Assembly (NCBI GenBank): GCA_900546285.1
Contig: URCJ01000007.1
Span: 1-50,932 of the forward strand
Source: an uncultured Solobacterium sp.
GTDB lineage: Bacteria; Bacillota_I; Bacilli_A; Erysipelotrichales; Erysipelotrichaceae
Direction of reading: 5' to 3'
Length of the DNA stretch: 50,932 bases
In this document: piece after piece, positions 43,576 to 50,932 of the stretch
Layout of the letters: every line of letters starts with the position of its first letter
Position numbering within the stretch: the first letter of the stretch is position 1
Notes under the pieces: model-generated
The model's database searches: none
What the model was told of the DNA's origin: nothing
What the model saw: only the letters and a program-made list of their open reading frames with translations
Position numbers and translations under genes: made by a program

Positions 43576-44530
43576 AGTATGTAAAAATATTGAAACCGAA
43601 ACAAGAGAAATGCGTGAAGTGTTTGCGGATACTATGATGGAATTGGCCGAAAATGATAAGAAAGTCATTTATCTTGATGGCGATATTATGAATTCTATTA
43701 AGATGGTTCCTTTCTCAAAGAAGTTTCCTGAACAAACAATAGATTGTGGCATTCAAGAAGCTAATATGGTTGGTGTGGCTGCTGGTATGTCTAGTGTTGG
43801 CTTGATTCCTTATGCTCATACTTTCGCCCCATTTATCACAAGAAGAGCGATGGACCAGGTATTTATGTCTTGTGCCTACGCAAAATTGAATGTTCGTTTA
43901 ATTGGTTCTGACCCTGGTATGACAGCTACAAGTAATGGCGGGACTCATTTTGCCTTAGAAGATATTGGCACATTAAGAAGTATTCCTAATGTAACTATTA
44001 TCGATCCGAGTGATTCAACCATGCTTAAAGACTGTTTAATAAAGACAAAAGATTTATATGGCGTTTACTATATGCGTTTGTCTCGCAAGAAAGTAGATAA
44101 GATTTATGAAGATGGTTCTACTTTTGAAATTGGTAAGGCTAATTTAGTAAGAGAGGGTAGTGATATAACTATCATTGCCAATGGCTTTGCGGTAGGTGAT
44201 GCGATTAGAGTTTCTGATGATCTAAAAAAAGAAGGAATTTCGGTAAGAGTACTTGATATGTTTACAATTAAGCCTATTGATAAGGAAACGATCATTAAGG
44301 CTGCCAAAGAAACAAAAGCTATCATCACTGTTGAAAATCATAATATCATTGGTGGTTTAGGAAGTGCAGTAAGTGAAGTATTATGTGAAAACTGTCCATG
44401 TATCTTAAAAAGATTAGGCGCAAAAGACCGTTTTGGTGAAGTAGGTGACTTAGCATATCTTAAGAAGACCTTTGGTGTTTCTTATGATGATATTAAGGAG
44501 GCAGTATTAGAAATGAAGTCAAGTTTATAA
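43568..44530 (+). CDS. Transketolase, C-terminal (pyrimidine-binding) subunit
   Basis: 320 residues: a PYR domain (about 12-180) with the catalytic Glu in DCGIQEANMVGVAAGM, HTFAPFITRRAMDQ, and a C-terminal transketolase domain with VRVLDMFTIKPID and VENHNIIGGLGSAVSEVL. AAGGAG lies 8 bases before the ATG. Split transketolases commonly occur in dedicated sugar pathways beside a full-length housekeeping enzyme. A hairpin follows. Confidence 0.93.
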   Translation: MYKVCKNIETETREMREVFADTMMELAENDKKVIYLDGDIMNSIKMVPFSKKFPEQTIDCGIQEANMVGVAAGMSSVGLIPYAHTFAPFITRRAMDQVFMSCAYAKLNVRLIGSDPGMTATSNGGTHFALEDIGTLRSIPNVTIIDPSDSTMLKDCLIKTKDLYGVYYMRLSRKKVDKIYEDGSTFEIGKANLVREGSDITIIANGFAVGDAIRVSDDLKKEGISVRVLDMFTIKPIDKETIIKAAKETKAIITVENHNIIGGLGSAVSEVLCENCPCILKRLGAKDRFGEVGDLAYLKKTFGVSYDDIKEAVLEMKSSL

Positions 44531-44545
44531 GACTTGACTTTTCTT
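44516..44545 (+). terminator. Terminator after the split transketolase genes
   Basis: AAGTCAAGT (44516-44524) and ACTTGACTT (44532-44540), a 9-bp stem overlapping the gene end, then TTCTTCT. It may be partial, so some read-through to the SDR is possible. Confidence 0.65.
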
Positions 44546-44568
44546 CTATACAAATAATTGTATATTTG

Positions 44569-44577
44569 TGGTATTAT
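44569..44577 (+). promoter_or_regulatory. Extended -10 of the SDR gene
   Basis: TGGTATTAT (TGnTATTAT) with a start expected near 44584 and AAGGAG (44586-44591) before the ATG at 44601. Confidence 0.45.
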
Positions 44578-44600
44578 TCCCTCGTAAGGAGATTATAGGA

Positions 44601-45404
44601 ATGTTTGATATGAATCAATTTAATCTTGAAGGGAAGATTGCTCTTGTGACTGGTGCTAGTTATGGTATTGGTTTTGCGATAGCTACTGCTTTATCTAAAG
44701 CAGGCGCAACTATTTGTTTTAATGAAATTAATGAAGAAAAGAAACAAAATGGTTTATTAGCCTATGAAAAAGAGGGCATTAAAGCTTATGGTTACGTATG
44801 TGATGTAACCAAGGAAGATGAAGTTAATAAATTAGTAAAAAAGATTAATGAAGAAGTTGGTGTAATTGATATCTTGGTTAATAATGCTGGTATTATTAAG
44901 AGAATTCCAATGTGTGAAATGAGTGCTGAAGAGTTTAGACAAGTTATTGATGTTGATTTGAATGCACCTTTTATCGTATCTAAGGCTGTCATTCCAGGTA
45001 TGATTGAAAAAGGTCATGGTAAGATTATCAATATTTGTTCAATGATGTCAGAACTTGGTAGAGAAACTGTTAGTGCTTATGCAGCTGCTAAGGGTGGTCT
45101 TAAGATGTTAACACGTAATATTTGTTCCGAATATGGTGAGGCTAATATTCAATGTAACGGTATTGGACCTGGATATATTGCGACTCCTCAAACGGCGCCA
45201 TTAAGAGAAAAGCAGGCTGATGGAAGTCGTCATCCATTTGATCAATTTATTGTCGCAAAGACGCCTGCTGGTAGATGGGGTACTCCTGAGGATTTGATGG
45301 GTCCTGCAGTCTTTCTTGCCAGTGATGCTTCTAACTTTGTCAATGGACATATTCTTTATGTAGATGGTGGTATCTTAGCTTATATTGGTAAACAACCACA
45401 ATAA
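44601..45404 (+). CDS. SDR oxidoreductase, gluconate 5-dehydrogenase / DhuD-like
   Basis: 267 residues from the ATG at 44601 (AAGGAG 9 bases upstream). TGASYGIG (17-24) binds NAD(P); NNAGIIKRIP, Tyr160 and Lys164 in YAAAKGG form the catalytic site. The text closely follows the S. suis-type gluconate 5-dehydrogenase, a family that includes DhuD, the reductase of DK-I to KDG in streptococcal glycosaminoglycan pathways. A DhuI-like isomerase is 4 kb away, and kdgK and eda at 18 kb. A second, mosaic copy ends the window (50.6 kb). Confidence 0.85.
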   Translation: MFDMNQFNLEGKIALVTGASYGIGFAIATALSKAGATICFNEINEEKKQNGLLAYEKEGIKAYGYVCDVTKEDEVNKLVKKINEEVGVIDILVNNAGIIKRIPMCEMSAEEFRQVIDVDLNAPFIVSKAVIPGMIEKGHGKIINICSMMSELGRETVSAYAAAKGGLKMLTRNICSEYGEANIQCNGIGPGYIATPQTAPLREKQADGSRHPFDQFIVAKTPAGRWGTPEDLMGPAVFLASDASNFVNGHILYVDGGILAYIGKQPQ

Positions 45405-45410
45405 TTAAAT

Positions 45411-45430
45411 AAAGGAGCTTTCGCTCCTTT
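45411..45430. terminator. Bidirectional terminator between the SDR gene and iolB
   Basis: AAAGGAGC-TTTC-GCTCCTTT, a perfect 8-bp stem between convergent genes, with short A/T runs on both sides. Confidence 0.8.
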
Positions 45431-45433
45431 GTC

Positions 45434-46219
45434 TTATTTATTAGGCCAAATCTTGCAATTAGGATCTAGCAGCCATTCATGTTCCTTAACGTTTTCAGCC
45501 CCAGTCCATGGATTGTCTTCAAAATGTCTAATTACCCAGAAGTAATTCATGGCGTATCCTGGTGCAGTTACTTGAGGATGTGCTAGTTTTTCTGTTACAC
45601 AGATATAACTACGGTCTTTGATTTCATATACATTATGTCCATAGAAACTAGCTCCAAAGCCTTCAGGTCTATTGAAACGATAGTAGTATAGTTCAGGTTG
45701 ATCATGTAAGTGTGGAATAAATGTAGACCACTTGCCTGGATAGTTTACTGTTTCACCAAATGCTAAGTTACTATTTGGATTAATCTTATAGTCAACCATT
45801 GTTCTTACGTTTCTTGTAGCACAATCGTTCCATTGGCCAGCTCCTCTGTCAACAACGATGACATTATCCTTTGTGAATAATGTTGTGTCGTATGTCTTGT
45901 CATTTTCAGTCATGATTAATAGATATTCACTGTCTTCGTTGACTTTTACTTCAACTTTAACTTTTGCAGGGAATAATAATCCAACTGGAGCATCATCGAA
46001 GACGTTTCCTCTTGTGATTGTTTCTTCTTTTCCCTCGTAGCTTAATGTTAAGCTTCCTTCTTGAAGAAGAATCAATGTTTCCTTATCTTCGCTATAGTAT
46101 TCTTTGACACTTCCTTTCTTTGGGCGTACAAGATATGAATATAGCATCATATCAGGATAATGATCGCTTCTGTTAGTTAATTCAACGATTTCATCGTTGC
46201 TTGTAATGTAATTCATCAT
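45434..46219 (-). CDS. iolB: 5-deoxy-glucuronate isomerase (KduI/IolB cupin family)
   Basis: 261 residues in two cupin domains. IolB traits: GAGQWNDCATRNVRTMVDY, ETVNYPGKWSTFIPHLHDQPELYYYRF (described as about 155-181; His, His and Glu bind the metal), GFGASFYG and HPQVTAPGYAMNYFWVI. IolB isomerises 5-deoxy-glucuronate to 5-dehydro-2-deoxygluconate, the IolC substrate. AAGAAGG lies 7-8 bases before the paired ATGs. Upstream inositol enzymes (IolG, IolE, IolD) are absent here, so a related deoxyuronate may be the real substrate. Divergent from PTS genes. Confidence 0.85.
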   Translation of the reverse strand: MMNYITSNDEIVELTNRSDHYPDMMLYSYLVRPKKGSVKEYYSEDKETLILLQEGSLTLSYEGKEETITRGNVFDDAPVGLLFPAKVKVEVKVNEDSEYLLIMTENDKTYDTTLFTKDNVIVVDRGAGQWNDCATRNVRTMVDYKINPNSNLAFGETVNYPGKWSTFIPHLHDQPELYYYRFNRPEGFGASFYGHNVYEIKDRSYICVTEKLAHPQVTAPGYAMNYFWVIRHFEDNPWTGAENVKEHEWLLDPNCKIWPNK

Positions 46220-46242
46220 AGATATTTCCTTCTTTCGAATTT

Positions 46243-46299
46243 ATTATACAAAAAAATGTACGAAATATTTTGACAATATACATTTTTTTGTATTACAAT
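46243..46299. promoter_or_regulatory. Divergent promoters with a symmetric operator pair between iolB and the PTS operon
   Basis: ATACAAAAAAATGTA (46246-46260) and its exact reverse complement (46279-46293) are 18 bases apart; each contains TACA-N6-TGTA. Plus strand: TTGACA (46270-46275) and TACAAT (46294-46299), 18-base spacer, one repeat filling the spacer and touching the -10. Minus strand: TATAAT (46248-46243) overlaps the other repeat by 3 bases. The cognate regulator is not obvious in this window. Confidence 0.75.
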
Positions 46300-46350
46300 A
46301 TGCTTAGTTGATGTAAGGGATTACACCAGACATGAAAAAGAGGTTGAAAA

Positions 46351-46884
46351 ATGAACTTAAGAGAGATATTAAATGAAGACATTATTGATCTAGAAGTTGA
46401 AGGCACTACAAAAGATGAAGTGCTTCACAACATGGCTACATTATTACTTAATAATGGTTATATCAATGATGTTGAACAATTTGTAAAAGATATATATGTT
46501 CGTGAGGCTGAGGGTCCTACTGGTATGGGCTCTTCAATTTCTATCCCTCATGGAAAGTCAGAAGCAGTTAAGAAGATTGGTATTTGTATTGGTAAGACTA
46601 AAAACGATATCAAATGGGAAACTGCAATGACTGATTCAGGTTTCCAAGATACAAGATTAATTTTCTTATTCTGTGTATCTGCTGATACAGAATTCGCTAC
46701 AAATCATATGTTGTTGTTGAGTGAATTGGCTGGAAAGCTTGGAAATGAAGCAAGAGTCGCAAAGCTAGCTGAGGCTAAGACAAAAGAAGAAGTAGTTAAT
46801 TTAATTCTTTGCGATGACAGCGAACTAGATTCTTCAAACGTTAAGAGTGATGAAGAAATCGTTGATTTAGATATAGACTTCTAA
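46351..46884 (+). CDS. PTS fructose-type EIIA protein
   Basis: 177 residues, an EIIA-Fru/Mtl domain: DLEVEGTTKDEVLHNMATLL, VREAEGPTGMGSSISIPHGKSEAV with phosphoacceptor His67, then LIFLFCVSADTEFATNHMLLLSELA. It passes phosphate from HPr to the EIIB below. The last 25 residues are acidic (EEIVDLDIDF) and resemble the EIIC end. It opens the PTS operon controlled by the TACA-N6-TGTA pair; GAGG lies upstream of the ATG. Substrate unknown. Confidence 0.92.
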   Translation: MNLREILNEDIIDLEVEGTTKDEVLHNMATLLLNNGYINDVEQFVKDIYVREAEGPTGMGSSISIPHGKSEAVKKIGICIGKTKNDIKWETAMTDSGFQDTRLIFLFCVSADTEFATNHMLLLSELAGKLGNEARVAKLAEAKTKEEVVNLILCDDSELDSSNVKSDEEIVDLDIDF

Positions 46885-46935
46885 TTAGTTATTAGAGTTT
46901 ATATATAGCTATTAAACAAGAAAGGAGATCTATTT

Positions 46936-47247
46936 ATGAAGATTGTTGGTGTTACAGCATGTACTGCTGGAATTGCTCACACTTACATTGTTGCGGAAAA
47001 GATTGAAAATGCTGCAAAGGAAGCTGGTCATGAAGTTAAGATTGAAACTCAAGGTACAATTGGCGTTCAAAATCAATTAACTCCAGAAGATATCGCAGCT
47101 GCTGATGTAGTTATCTTTGCCCATGACATTGCAATTAGAGACAAAGACAGATTCAATGGTAAGCGTATTGTTGATATTCCTATTTCAACTGCTATGAAGA
47201 GTCCTAAATCACTTATCGCTACTATTGAGAAAAAATTAGGTAAATAA
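46936..47247 (+). CDS. PTS fructose-type EIIB protein
   Basis: 103 residues with phosphoacceptor Cys9 in VTACTAGIAHTYIVAEKIE and KIETQGTIGVQNQLT. This is the EIIB-Fru domain as a separate protein. AAGGAGAT lies 8 bases before the ATG. It takes phosphate from the EIIA and gives it to the sugar bound by the EIIC. Confidence 0.93.
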   Translation: MKIVGVTACTAGIAHTYIVAEKIENAAKEAGHEVKIETQGTIGVQNQLTPEDIAAADVVIFAHDIAIRDKDRFNGKRIVDIPISTAMKSPKSLIATIEKKLGK

Positions 47248-47268
47248 AAAAAGGGGAGAAAATTTATT

Positions 47269-48375
47269 ATGAAATTAACTGATGTTAAGAAGCACATAAT
47301 GACTGGTATTTCATTCTTGATTCCAATGGTTGTTATGGCTGGTATCATGGGTGCTATTCAAAAGGCATTCTCTTGGTCAGGTGTTCCACTATCTGATCCA
47401 ATTATCGCTGGATTAAATTATTCTGGTTACTCAATCACTAAGTTAAGCGACTATATGCATATGCTTGGTGAAATGAATGGTATGGGCTTCAACTGGGCTT
47501 ATGCATTCTTATGTGCTGGTATTGCATTCTCTATTGCTGATAGACCTGGTATTGTTCCTGGTTTCGCAATTGGTTATTTCGCTGGTGGACCTACTAAGAC
47601 AGGTTTCGTTGGTGCTATGTTGATGGGCTTCGTTGTTGGTTACTTAGTACAATGGATGAAGTCTTGGAAGATGCCTAAGGCTCTTGCTGGATTAATGCCA
47701 GTATTGATTATCCCAGTTCTTGCTACTGCAATTGCTACATTCTTGTTCTTTGGTATCCTAATGAAACCAATTTCAACTGTAATGTTAGCTATCCAAAACT
47801 GGATTGTTGGTTTAGGTGAAGGTTCTCTATTCGTTTGTGGTGCTGTTATCGGTGCTTGTATGGGCTTCGATATGGGTGGTCCTATCAACAAGACTGCTTC
47901 TATGGCTGCAAATGCTCTATATGCTGATATTCCAGATGGTATCGGTGGTTGTGCTGAAACTGCTAAGATTATCGGTGGTATGACACCTGCTGTTGGTGTT
48001 GGCCTTGCTGCTATCTTCGCTCCTAAGAAGTTCACTGCTGCTCAAAAGAATACTGCTTATACTGCTATCCCTATGGGCTTATGTTTCATCACTGAAGGTG
48101 TATTACCTTTCGCTGCTGATGATCCACTAAGATTCATCCCATGTTCAATGATCGGTTCTGCAATTGCTTCAGGTCTTGCTATGGCTTGGGGTATTAACAC
48201 TCCTGCTGCTCATGGTGGTATCCTAGTTGCTCCATTATCAAATAACATTGGTATGTGGATTGTTGCTCTTGTAATCGGTTCTGTAATTACTGGTGTTCTA
48301 TACGCGGTAGTTAAGAAGATGCCTGAAGAAGAAGAGACTGAAGAAGAAATCACTGAATTAGATATTGATTTATAA
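47269..48375 (+). CDS. PTS fructose-type EIIC permease
   Basis: 368 residues with about nine membrane segments. Family features include VMAGIMGAIQKAF, GYFAGGPTKTGFVGAMLMGFVVGYL, GFDMGGPINKTA and FITEGVLPFAADDPLRFIP, the last being the EIIC-Fru signature region. It imports and phosphorylates the sugar with the preceding EIIA and EIIB. AGGGGAG lies 9 bases before the ATG. The acidic tail EEEETEEEITELDIDL echoes the EIIA tail. Confidence 0.93.
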   Translation: MKLTDVKKHIMTGISFLIPMVVMAGIMGAIQKAFSWSGVPLSDPIIAGLNYSGYSITKLSDYMHMLGEMNGMGFNWAYAFLCAGIAFSIADRPGIVPGFAIGYFAGGPTKTGFVGAMLMGFVVGYLVQWMKSWKMPKALAGLMPVLIIPVLATAIATFLFFGILMKPISTVMLAIQNWIVGLGEGSLFVCGAVIGACMGFDMGGPINKTASMAANALYADIPDGIGGCAETAKIIGGMTPAVGVGLAAIFAPKKFTAAQKNTAYTAIPMGLCFITEGVLPFAADDPLRFIPCSMIGSAIASGLAMAWGINTPAAHGGILVAPLSNNIGMWIVALVIGSVITGVLYAVVKKMPEEEETEEEITELDIDL

Positions 48376-48415
48376 TTCTAAAAATAAACTAAATAGAAGG
48401 AAGGTTTAATTAGCT

Positions 48416-49300
48416 ATGTATGTAAATATGAAGTATATTCTTGATGCTGCTAATAGAGATGGTTATGCTGTAATGGCAGTTAACAGTGTCAACATGGAAA
48501 TGGCTAGAGCTGTAATTGAAGCTGCTGAAGAAGAACATTCTCCAATTATTGTTCAATTCGGTTGTGGTCAAATGAAAAAGTTAGCACATCCAGATCAAAT
48601 GGTTCCTATGATTAAGGCTATGGCAGAAAAGGCTACTGTTCCTGTTTGCTTAAACCTAGATCATGGACCTAGCTTTGAAGCTGAAGTTGATGCTATTCAA
48701 AGAGGCTTCTCAAATGTAATGATTGATGCTTCTTCATTACCTTATGAAGAAAACGTAAGACGTACAAGACAAGTAGTTGATCTTGCTCATGGCAAGGGCA
48801 TCTCTGTTGAAGCAGAATTAGGTCATGTTGGCCAAGCTGCTGATGGTGATGGTAAGACTGCTGATATGTATACAAACGTTGAGCAAGCAGTTCAATTTGT
48901 TAAGGATACAGGTGTTGATGCTTTAGCAGTTGCTATTGGTACAGCACATGGTAAATATCCTGCTGGATATGTTCCAGTATTAGACTTTGGCCGTCTAAAA
49001 GAACTTAAGGAAGCATTAAAGATGCCACTAGTTCTTCATGGTGGTTCTGGATCAGGTGAGGAAAACATTCGTAAGGCAGTTGCTAATGGCATAAATAAGA
49101 TCAACGTTTGTACAGATGCTTTCCATGCTGCTGAAGTAGCTATGAAGGCTGCTTGGGAAGAAAATCCAGGTCTAAACTATATGGAAATCTGCGCTGTAGC
49201 TGAAGCTGCTGTAAAACAATTTGTTAAGGATTATATTCGTGTAATTGGTTCTAACAATCGTTATACATTTGAAGTAGCTGATAATGGTAGTAAAGAATAA
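48416..49300 (+). CDS. Class II (zinc) ketose-bisphosphate aldolase
   Basis: 294 residues. The catalytic Asp82 and zinc-binding His83 are in LNLDHGPS; the other zinc ligands are in ELGHVG, GTAHGKY and LHGGSGSG; NGINKINVCTD binds phosphate. It splits a phosphorylated ketose to DHAP plus an aldehyde. It is last in the PTS operon and divergent from iolB, so an IolJ-like role (6-phospho-5-dehydro-2-deoxygluconate to DHAP and malonic semialdehyde) is possible; fructose-, tagatose- or another ketose-phosphate is equally possible. AAGGAAGG lies upstream. Confidence 0.9.
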   Translation: MYVNMKYILDAANRDGYAVMAVNSVNMEMARAVIEAAEEEHSPIIVQFGCGQMKKLAHPDQMVPMIKAMAEKATVPVCLNLDHGPSFEAEVDAIQRGFSNVMIDASSLPYEENVRRTRQVVDLAHGKGISVEAELGHVGQAADGDGKTADMYTNVEQAVQFVKDTGVDALAVAIGTAHGKYPAGYVPVLDFGRLKELKEALKMPLVLHGGSGSGEENIRKAVANGINKINVCTDAFHAAEVAMKAAWEENPGLNYMEICAVAEAAVKQFVKDYIRVIGSNNRYTFEVADNGSKE

Positions 49301-49318
49301 TTTCTAACTCAATTAATG

Positions 49319-49342
49319 GAGGGGCAGTAATGCCCCTCTTTT
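49319..49342 (+). terminator. Terminator after the aldolase gene
   Basis: GAGGGGCA-GTAA-TGCCCCTC, a perfect 8-bp GC-rich stem, then TTTT. Confidence 0.9.
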
Positions 49343-49349
49343 ATTTTTT

Positions 49350-50567
49350 ATGGATATTTTAAAGAAAAAGAATCGTATATATTTAAAAATAATAATCACT
49401 CTATGCTTTTTATCTTCAGCTGGAGTGGGCATCACATCAAATTCAGTTGGTGTTTTTTATAATTATGTTGCCTCAGACTTAAATATTTTAAGAGGTACCT
49501 ATATTATTCATAATACTATCGCAACTTTTGCCCTTGCGATTGTTGCTTTGTTTGTGCCTAAATGGTTAAACTCAAACAATTATCGTAAATTAATTATAGG
49601 TGCTGGATTATTAAGTTCGACAAGTGCTTATCTAATGAGTTTTCAATCCAATATAATAATGTTTTATATTTTGGGCTTATTAAGAGGCTGTGGTAATGCT
49701 TTCTTCGCTTTTGTTGTTATATCGATAATAATCAACAATTGGTTTAATAAGAACCATGGCTTAATAACCTCAATTATCTTTGGATTCTCAGGCATTTCAG
49801 GAGCTATTTTTTCTCCTTTATTTTTAAATGTAATCGAAACATATGGGTGGCGTATAGGTTATAAAGTGATGGGCATATCAATCTTATTATCATTTGTTCC
49901 TTTTATTATAATGAAGTATCCTTTAAATCCTAAGGATGTAGATTTACAGCCATATGGTGGTGAAATTATTAAGGAAGAAACTAAATCTATATCTAATACA
50001 ATTGATCCCTTGTTGTTTGTTTATGTTGGACTATTTGCAACCCTTATTCACTTTGCATCAGGCAACATGCAACATTTAAGCGCAATTGCTTTATCTAGAA
50101 ATTACTCTTTGAATATTGTTTCATTATTTGTTTCTTTATCAATGATTGGCAACGTAACATTTAAATTTATTACTGGTGAAATTGCTGATAAAAAAGGAGC
50201 TATTTTTTCAAATATCTTTATGTTGATAGTTACATTACTAGGCAATTGTTTATTACTATTTATAAATAATTCATTATTAAATGTTAGTGGAACATTATTA
50301 TTCGGAGCGGTTTTTGCGGAAACAGCTGTTGGTTTAACCCTATTGACAAAAGAAGTATTTGGAATTGCAAATTACAATAAAACCTACCCAATATATGCCT
50401 TACTTGGTAATGCTTCATATGCGATTTCAACATCTGCATATGGTTATTTATACGACTTTAGTAAAACATATGATTTAGGTTTGATTATTGGCATAATACT
50501 TATTATTTTGTGCATAGTAACCGTAATTATTAGTAAAAGAAGGTTAAATAAAATGTCACGTTTGTGA
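49350..50567 (+). CDS. MFS transporter (OFA-like)
   Basis: 405 residues with 12 predicted membrane segments. The A-motif-like region between segments 2 and 3 (LNSNNYRKLIIGAGLLSS) and GFSGISGAIFSPLF in segment 5 fit the oxalate/formate-antiporter-like MFS branch that moves monocarboxylates and sugar acids. It lies between the PTS operon and the second SDR copy. It starts 7 bases after a terminator with no ribosome site and no clear -10, so its promoter is unclear. The stop codon lies in the next hairpin. Confidence 0.85.
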   Translation: MDILKKKNRIYLKIIITLCFLSSAGVGITSNSVGVFYNYVASDLNILRGTYIIHNTIATFALAIVALFVPKWLNSNNYRKLIIGAGLLSSTSAYLMSFQSNIIMFYILGLLRGCGNAFFAFVVISIIINNWFNKNHGLITSIIFGFSGISGAIFSPLFLNVIETYGWRIGYKVMGISILLSFVPFIIMKYPLNPKDVDLQPYGGEIIKEETKSISNTIDPLLFVYVGLFATLIHFASGNMQHLSAIALSRNYSLNIVSLFVSLSMIGNVTFKFITGEIADKKGAIFSNIFMLIVTLLGNCLLLFINNSLLNVSGTLLFGAVFAETAVGLTLLTKEVFGIANYNKTYPIYALLGNASYAISTSAYGYLYDFSKTYDLGLIIGIILIILCIVTVIISKRRLNKMSRL

Positions 50568-50574
50568 CATTTTA
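50549..50574. terminator. Bidirectional terminator between the MFS and SDR genes
   Basis: TAAAATGTCAC-GTTT-GTGACATTTTA, a perfect 11-bp stem containing the MFS stop; the SDR stop (50572-50574) also falls in it. Confidence 0.9.
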
Positions 50575-50932
50575 TTGTGGTTGTTTACCAATATAAGCCA
50601 AGATACCACCATCTACATAAAGAATATGTCCATTGACAAAGTTAGATGCATCACTGGCAAGAAAGACTGCAGGACCCATTAAATCATCAGGAGTACCCCA
50701 TCTACCAGCAGGAGTTTTAGAAATAATGAAATTATCAAATGGTTGTCTTTCACCATTTGGTAGTCTTCTAGTTAATGGTTCTGTTAATGGTGTGATGATA
50801 TAGCCAGGTCCAATACCATTACATTGAATATTAGCTTCACCATATTCGGAACAAATATTACGTGTTAACATCTTAAGACCACCCTTGGCAGCTGCATAAG
50901 CACTAACAGTTTCTCTACCAAGTTCTGACATC
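50572..50932 (-). CDS. SDR oxidoreductase, second gluconate 5-dehydrogenase/DhuD-like copy, N-terminus cut by window edge
   Basis: Only the last 120 codons are present; the gene continues beyond 50932. The catalytic YAAAKGG and the ending ILYVDGGILAYIGKQPQ match the complete copy at 44601-45404. Differences cluster in one segment (IITPLTEPLTRRLPNGERQ against IATPQTAPLREKQADGSRH and the next dozen residues), while both flanks are almost identical even in DNA. A diverged substrate lid is implied. Confidence 0.85.
   Translation of the reverse strand, partial: MSELGRETVSAYAAAKGGLKMLTRNICSEYGEANIQCNGIGPGYIITPLTEPLTRRLPNGERQPFDNFIISKTPAGRWGTPDDLMGPAVFLASDASNFVNGHILYVDGGILAYIGKQPQ

Noticed and set aside
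46246..46293. Long A/T-run inverted repeats read as terminators
   Set aside because: They lie between divergent gene starts and coincide with -35/-10 boxes, so an operator role fits better.
47640..48035. 131-codon minus-strand frame inside the EIIC gene
   Set aside because: It is a shadow of the EIIC reading frame with no ribosome site or family motif.
1..50932. tRNA, rRNA, CRISPR arrays, transposases, phage genes
   Set aside because: None was recognised on either strand; intergenic gaps are short and explained by promoters, operators, terminators or the T-box.

Overview
The window is about 51 kb of low-GC, gene-dense bacterial DNA from a Firmicute. The cdaA-cdaR-glmM order, a leucyl-tRNA T-box, Bce-type peptide-sensing genes, AGGAGG ribosome sites, a VanY-type lipoprotein and a Mur ligase with a membrane N-terminus all fit. 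Gene content and codon bias look most like the Erysipelotrichia, but that placement is an inference. I see no rRNA, tRNA, CRISPR array, prophage or insertion sequence.

Positions 1-15.7 kb. A LOG-family gene and a TraB-family gene run on the minus strand. From 1.9 kb a long plus-strand run encodes c-di-AMP synthesis (cdaA, cdaR), glmM, a two-component system, an alpha/beta hydrolase, a membrane-anchored MurF-like ligase, a small membrane protein, an SPFH protein with a helical partner, D-Ala-D-Ala ligase, deoD, a 32-residue single-span peptide, a VanY-type lipoprotein and pta. Most of it concerns the cell envelope.

Positions 15.7-35.3 kb. A MATE transporter is followed by an IclR regulator divergent from eda-kdgK-uxuA-uxuB, the lower hexuronate (Ashwell) pathway. 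Housekeeping genes follow (an ArsC/Spx-like protein, rpiB, scpA-scpB, an Mrp ATPase), then a complete Bce-type module (regulator, kinase, ATPase, permease), a GH13 enzyme, and leuS behind a T-box with a CUU specifier.

Positions 35.3-50.9 kb are a carbohydrate island with three divergent, operator-bearing promoter regions. (1) iolC plus an iron alcohol dehydrogenase face a DeoR-type regulator across a 23-bp palindrome. (2) A YhfZ-like regulator, a DhuI-like RpiB/LacAB isomerase and an Asp/Glu-racemase-like protein face a second iron alcohol dehydrogenase and a split transketolase across an 18-bp perfect inverted repeat; an SDR follows. (3) iolB faces a three-part fructose-type PTS and a class II aldolase across a symmetric operator pair. 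An MFS carrier and a second, mosaic copy of the SDR end the window. With kdgK and eda at 18 kb, the island plausibly turns (unsaturated or deoxy) uronates into KDG and then pyruvate plus glyceraldehyde 3-phosphate. The split transketolase, the two iron dehydrogenases and the partial inositol set do not fit a pathway I can name.

Across the window, several genes without a Shine-Dalgarno sequence have a -10 hexamer about six bases before the ATG, which suggests leaderless mRNAs.
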